Source of the DNA: Actinomycetes bacterium
GTDB lineage: Bacteria; Actinomycetota; Actinomycetes; Actinomycetales; Cellulomonadaceae
Length of the DNA: 7,774 nt
Assembly (NCBI GenBank): GCA_023425905.1
Contig: JAFABT010000358.1
Coordinates: forward strand, 1-7,774
Direction of reading: 5' to 3'
This document shows, in pieces, positions 5,401-7,774 of this stretch. The first letter of the stretch is position 1. Every line of letters starts with the position of its first letter. A program made the translations under genes and the position numbers. Below the pieces are notes generated by a model. The model was not told where the DNA came from, ran no database searches, and saw only the letters and a program-made list of their open reading frames with translations.

Positions 5401-7774
5401 CCGCCGCGCGGCGTCGTCACGGAGTAGACGACGTGGTACCGGCCGGGCTTGTCGGGGGCCGTGACGACGATGCGGTCGCCCTGGACCGTCGCGCCGAGGT
5501 CGCCCTCGGTGCGCAGCTCGGGCGCGAGCGTGAGCTCGGAACCGTCCGTCGCGAGGTCGTTCGCGAGGACCCGGACCTCTGCGGTCCGGCCGGGCCGCAC
5601 GATGATCTCGTCGTCCCGGGCGACGGGCGCGGACGACGTGACGGGCCGGGGCGCGATGCCCACCTGAACCGTCGCGACCGCCCGCTGACCGGTCCAGTCC
5701 TCGACCGCGTAGGTGAAGACGTCGGTCCCGGTCTGGTCGGGGAACGCCTCGTAGCGCAGGAAGTCCGCGCCGACCTCGACGATGCGGCCCTTCGTCGGCG
5801 CACGGTCCTGACCGAGGAGGACGACGCCGTCGCCGTCGTCGTCGATGCCGCTCAGCGGGACCGGGATCTTCACTGTGTCCCCGTCGAAGACGCGCGCGGT
5901 GAGGTCGCGCGGGCGCGGCGGCCGCTTGGTCTCCGGGTCCGAGGTGTGGACCGTGATCGTCAGCTGGGCCGTCGTCGGGTTGCCGAACTCGTCCTCGACC
6001 GTGAAGCCCGCCTTGACGGTGCGCGGCTCCGCCGGCGCCTGGTAGCGCAGGAGGTCCCCCGAGACGAACAGCAGCCCGTGGCTCTCCGGCAGGGTCGTCG
6101 GCAGCTCGCGCGACAGCAAGATCTGGTCGCCGTCCGGGTCGAAGGCGCCCTCGAGCGCAGGGATCGTGACGACCCCGTCCGTCCGCACGGAGACCGTGAC
6201 GTCCTGCACGACCGGCGGGCGCTGCTGGCCCGAGGTCGGCACGGGGTGGACGACGATCTCCCCGCGGGTCTCCTGGGCGCCGTTCGAGACGGTGTACGAG
6301 AGCGTCGTCGGCTCGTCCGGCACGCGGTCCGCGGTGATGCGGACGTACTGGTGGTCGAGGATGACGGCGTTGACCGGCGACTTGTCGGGGACGACGACGT
6401 CCTGCAGCACGAGGATGCGCCCGAGCGGGTCGGTGTCGTTCGCGAGCGGCGCGACGACGACCTCGCCGCCCGGGGGCAGCATGACGACGTCCCGGACCGC
6501 GAGCGGCGGCCCGCCCTCCTCGGGGCGCTCGACGACGTCGACCCTGGCGAGCCCGACCGCCTGCTGCGTCCCCGCCGCGACCGTGAAGGGCACGTAGTAG
6601 GTGCCGGCGACGGAGGAGGTGACGATGAAGGTGCCCTCGTCGGTTCGGCGCTCGATCGTCGTGCTCGGCACGTCGTCGACGCCCACGAGCCGCACGGGCT
6701 CGCGCGAGGACGTCTGGACCACGTCGAGCGGGCGGAGGACGACGGGCTGGTCGACCGTCGTGCGCACGACGAGCGGGTCGATCGTCGGCGGCACGGAGCC
6801 GGCGGGGCGCACCTCGACGGTGAGCTCGCCCTCGACCTGCTTGGCGTCCGGACCGGTGCCGTCGGCGACGACGACGGCGATCGTGCGGCGGCCGAGGTCG
6901 GCGTCGTCCGAGCGGTACGTGAGCCTGCCGTCCGCCCTGACCTGGAGCACGCCCTTGTCCGACCGCGCGCCGAGGAGGATGAGGTCGTCACCGTCCGGGT
7001 CGACGAAGTCGGCGAGGACGTCCCGGGTCGCCGCTCCCCCGGACTCGACGGTGAGCGTGCTCCAGCGCGCCTGGACGGGGGCCGCGTTCGCGGACTCGTC
7101 ACGGACGGTGAGCGTCACCTGGGCGACCGACGCGGCGACGCCCGGTCGCTTGTCGGAGACGGTGTAGTCGAAGGTGACGGAGCCGCTCGCGTCCGGGTGG
7201 ACGTCGACCTGGAGGGCACGACCCTCGTGCACGGGAACGACCGTGCCGAAGTCGGCCGGGACGTCCTCGACCGACTCGATCGTGAGGAAGCCGCAGTCGG
7301 AGGAGACGTCGTTGTCGATGACGGAGAGCAGCCGGGCCCGGCCCGCGCGCACGCCGTACTCGTCCGGGACCGCCGTCGGCACGGCGGACTCCGGGGTGCA
7401 CTCGGGCCGACGGGTGACCTCGTTCACGCGGTCCTGCTCGGACTCCGTGTCGGCCTGGTCCTCGTCCTTCTGCTGGACGGTGTCCCAGTCGGGCTCGTGC
7501 AGCTGCGGCATGTCGTCCGGCACCCACACGTTCCCGGCGCGGACGTCGTTGAGGACGACGACCTTGCGGTTGACCCGGAAGACGAGCTGGGCCTGGTCCG
7601 TCATCCCCGTGAGCGCGTGCACGACGGGGGCCGCACCGGGGCACTCCATGCGGTAGGACGACTCCACGGAGGCCCAGGCCGCGTGGACGCAGCCCGAGAC
7701 GATGACGGGCCGGGCGGGGTTGCCCTGCGGCGTCGGCGCAGGCTCAGCGGCGCCCGGGACGACGGGCGCCGGAC
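2361..7774 (-). CDS. Giant Ig-like/fibronectin type III surface protein (5' partial)
   Basis: The reading frame is open from the right window edge to a TGA at 2363-2361, giving 1803 visible residues, so the true start lies outside the window. The GTG at 7667 is an internal valine: 35 further in-frame codons without a stop precede it. Order of parts: the end of an N-terminal region (possibly propeller-like), an acidic linker, about 11 Ig/cadherin-like domains of 90-100 residues, six FN3 domains, and a Pro/Ser/Thr tail. There is no membrane segment, LPXTG motif or catalytic motif in the visible part, so any anchor should be N-terminal. Actinobacterial relatives usually carry an N-terminal membrane helix (family knowledge). 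Beta-sandwich arrays of this kind act outside the cell as stalks or adhesive scaffolds, which is inference here. The genes after it encode a MoxR ATPase and a DUF58 protein, suggesting a joint envelope role. I am sure of the gene and its domain classes, not of its function. Confidence 0.95.
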   Translation of the reverse strand, partial: PAPVVPGAAEPAPTPQGNPARPVIVSGCVHAAWASVESSYRMECPGAAPVVHALTGMTDQAQLVFRVNRKVVVLNDVRAGNVWVPDDMPQLHEPDWDTVQQKDEDQADTESEQDRVNEVTRRPECTPESAVPTAVPDEYGVRAGRARLLSVIDNDVSSDCGFLTIESVEDVPADFGTVVPVHEGRALQVDVHPDASGSVTFDYTVSDKRPGVAASVAQVTLTVRDESANAAPVQARWSTLTVESGGAATRDVLADFVDPDGDDLILLGARSDKGVLQVRADGRLTYRSDDADLGRRTIAVVVADGTGPDAKQVEGELTVEVRPAGSVPPTIDPLVVRTTVDQPVVLRPLDVVQTSSREPVRLVGVDDVPSTTIERRTDEGTFIVTSSVAGTYYVPFTVAAGTQQAVGLARVDVVERPEEGGPPLAVRDVVMLPPGGEVVVAPLANDTDPLGRILVLQDVVVPDKSPVNAVILDHQYVRITADRVPDEPTTLSYTVSNGAQETRGEIVVHPVPTSGQQRPPVVQDVTVSVRTDGVVTIPALEGAFDPDGDQILLSRELPTTLPESHGLLFVSGDLLRYQAPAEPRTVKAGFTVEDEFGNPTTAQLTITVHTSDPETKRPPRPRDLTARVFDGDTVKIPVPLSGIDDDGDGVVLLGQDRAPTKGRIVEVGADFLRYEAFPDQTGTDVFTYAVEDWTGQRAVATVQVGIAPRPVTSSAPVARDDEIIVRPGRTAEVRVLANDLATDGSELTLAPELRTEGDLGATVQGDRIVVTAPDKPGRYHVVYSVTTPRGGRDSATLVVVVDDEVVILPPVARDVVVSALEAVDKASVRVDVLAVAENPSGPLSDLEVRIPDRYAANASLMPDGQVSVTLGPTALTVPYQLVNTDPDAEGLSSWAFITVPALGDFPPMLRPKAPVVEVLAGESVDIRLVDHVRVAQGKEPRLADASRIQAIGTDGSEPYLDEHTLRFAASPEFAGPASISFAVTDGTSAEDPEGRQRTLTIPVTVLAAETNPPVFAPSALEIAQGDVPITVDLKAFTRVPAGQGDASGYTYSLSGGDYGAFSVDLSGSLLTVSTPATTRRGTTGAVEVRIAYSESGSIVGRVELRTVGSAQPLARLAPIDLDGKAGSSTTLDVLQGSFNPFPDTPLVVNGARIVRGRGSVSHTGSQVTVTPDADFIGPLEVRYTVLDATRESERIAEGVGTVTVRSAPDAPTGVRVTDSGDKTATLSWTAAVPNGEQVTSYRVTATAGGFSQTCGAATSCVLTGLTNDTTYQFTVAAVNEVGWSPESAPSAEVRPDVRPETPEAPRLTFGDGSLTVRWTAPENSGSPITGYTLQNEGGATVQVQGNVTSHVLSGLENGRSYRVRIQATNKAQTPSGWSAWSAPETPARVPDAPTVEASRVEDKAGKRIKVAWTRPAANGDEVRGYEITVSPGGTVYKADAGETAKTFEGLTNGQEYTFSVVAMNKAGSSAPGRATTKTYSVPAKVTGLSLEASTASDGANPGEGRVVATWPAPDSGGSSITHYDVVVNGQARRMERTRLELSGLTGGTETSVSVTACNAAGCGPASDSRSATPVTKPAAPTGVELSVAPGNENPRKVTASWSAGHDGGQTAKTFARLLIDGRERIGWEEASGSHEFSFDVPRGTEVTAVVELESRNASGTGPSVTSPSRKISFRVAPREPGTPQISLGSGSKQREATVTWQASPEGPFDQVATYEVTWTIDGVAGLGATRGKYNRSVEIDLTAYAGTQVELVAEVRAVNDYGKSEPVSRTQTLSVPALPSPSPTSTPTPAPDPIAGARGAPLP
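2373..2387 (-). other. Short GC hairpin just before the giant gene's stop codon
   Basis: GGCGCC occurs at 2373-2378 and 2382-2387 and can pair across a three-base loop. There is no U-run after it, so it is not an intrinsic terminator. Self-complementary hexamers of this type arise easily at this GC content, and any effect on transcription or mRNA stability is unproven. Confidence 0.35.
2448..4154 (-). repeat. Array of six fibronectin type III domains
   Basis: Six FN3 units of about 90-100 residues follow the Ig-like array. Units 1 to 3 are textbook: a Pro-rich entry (APDAPTGVRV, DAPTVEA), a B-strand Trp (LSWTAAVPNG, VRWTAPENSG, VAWTRPAANG), a Tyr in the C strand, and the L-x-GL-x-NG-x-x-Y core with an AxN loop (LTGLTNDTTYQFTVAAVNEVG, split at its natural turn). 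Unit 4 is canonical with CNAAGCGPAS in its F-G loop. Units 5 and 6 keep the Trp (ASWSAG, VTWQAS) and the Asn-Gly type exit (SRNASGTG, AVNDYGKS). They replace the GL-NG-Y core with VPRGTEV and AYAGTQV. FN3 arrays are common in secreted actinobacterial proteins as spacers or carbohydrate and protein contact modules; no specific ligand can be read from these sequences. Confidence 0.92.
4158..7376 (-). repeat. Tandem array of about 11 Ig/cadherin-like domains
   Basis: Within the giant protein I count about 11 consecutive units of 90-100 residues. Most open with a Pro-Pro or Ala-Pro-Val type boundary (for example RPPVVQDVTVSV, SAPVARDDEIIV, NPPVFAPSALEI) and close with alternating hydrophobic strands such as VFTYAVEDW or ATLVVVVDD. 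Three units have a clear Asp-rich loop of the calcium-binding type: DPDGD at 7001-6987 and 6140-6126, and DDDGD at 5843-5829. Others have altered versions (ANDTDPLG, ANDLATDGS). The last four units have lost the loop and are much more divergent, so their boundaries are approximate. The DNA itself is not repetitive; the repetition is at the level of protein fold. The class resembles bacterial cadherin-like or Big-type Ig domains. Confidence 0.8.
5361..5384 (-). repeat. Perfect 10-bp inverted repeat inside the giant gene
   Basis: Positions 5361-5370 and 5375-5384 are exact reverse complements separated by four bases. They come from a run of GTC, GAC and GAG codons encoding VVVVDDEV, which joins two Ig-like domains. 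In the mRNA this would fold as a 10-bp hairpin with a four-base loop. It may simply follow from repeated Val and Asp codons; a role in slowing translation between domains is speculative. Confidence 0.6.
7377..7774 (-). other. N-terminal region of the giant protein: possible beta-propeller end plus acidic linker
   Basis: This is the first visible part of the giant protein. It opens with a Pro/Ala-rich stretch (PAPVVPGAAEPAPTPQG). A segment with GCVHAAWAS and YRMECPG follows, then a hydrophobic beta-rich run (LVFRVNRKVVVLNDV, then GNVWVPDD). This pattern resembles what I remember of the last propeller-like repeat in actinobacterial relatives, but it is recognition by eye and not a domain search. 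Positions about 7490-7428 encode a strongly charged linker (DWDTVQQKDEDQADTESEQD) that probably separates this region from the Ig-like array. Cysteines at 7691-7689 and 7643-7641 could form a disulfide. Confidence 0.5.

Noticed and set aside
5960..7102. A 380-codon minus-strand open frame in the Ig-like region, made almost only of Ser, Arg, Thr and Pro.
   Set aside because: It is a low-complexity shadow of the Ig-like coding frame with no domain of its own.
7665..7667. GTG as the start codon of the giant protein.
   Set aside because: The frame continues open for 35 codons to the window edge with sequence in keeping with the protein (GCVHAAWAS), and the start would lack a signal or membrane segment.

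Overview
The window is very GC-rich (roughly 70% by eye) and is coding throughout on the minus strand. Codons overwhelmingly end in G or C. GTG starts, tight spacing and a family set of giant Ig/FN3 protein, MoxR ATPase, DUF58 protein and presumed transglutaminase point to an actinobacterium. A Micrococcales member such as a Cellulomonas relative is my best guess from style, not from a search. I see no RNA genes, insertion sequences, CRISPR arrays or phage genes.

Reading in the direction of transcription (right to left): (1) positions 7774-2361 hold most of one giant secreted or surface protein, with its N-terminus beyond the right edge. Its visible 1803 residues are the end of an N-terminal region (probably propeller-like), an acidic linker, about 11 divergent Ig/cadherin-like domains, 6 fibronectin type III domains and a Pro/Ser/Thr tail. 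(2) After a 67-base C-rich gap comes a complete MoxR-family AAA+ ATPase (2293-1331) with a strong ribosome binding site. (3) One codon after its stop, in the same frame, a membrane-anchored DUF58 protein starts at GTG (1327-122). (4) An ATGA overlap starts a further gene (125 to beyond the left edge). By position this should be the transglutaminase-like membrane protein that usually follows, but only its basic N-terminal tail is visible.

The last three genes are spaced for translational coupling and almost certainly form one operon with the giant gene. MoxR ATPases are thought to act as chaperones or remodellers that pair with VWA-like partners, and DUF58 proteins are such partners. A reasonable inference is a cell-envelope module: the cytosolic ATPase works through the membrane-bound DUF58 and transglutaminase-like proteins, and the giant Ig/FN3 protein is the extracellular component. 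This gene set recurs in actinobacteria, but I know of no established function for it. The most interesting points are the giant protein's architecture and paired cysteines, the degenerate metal site in DUF58, and the one-stop in-frame MoxR/DUF58 junction.
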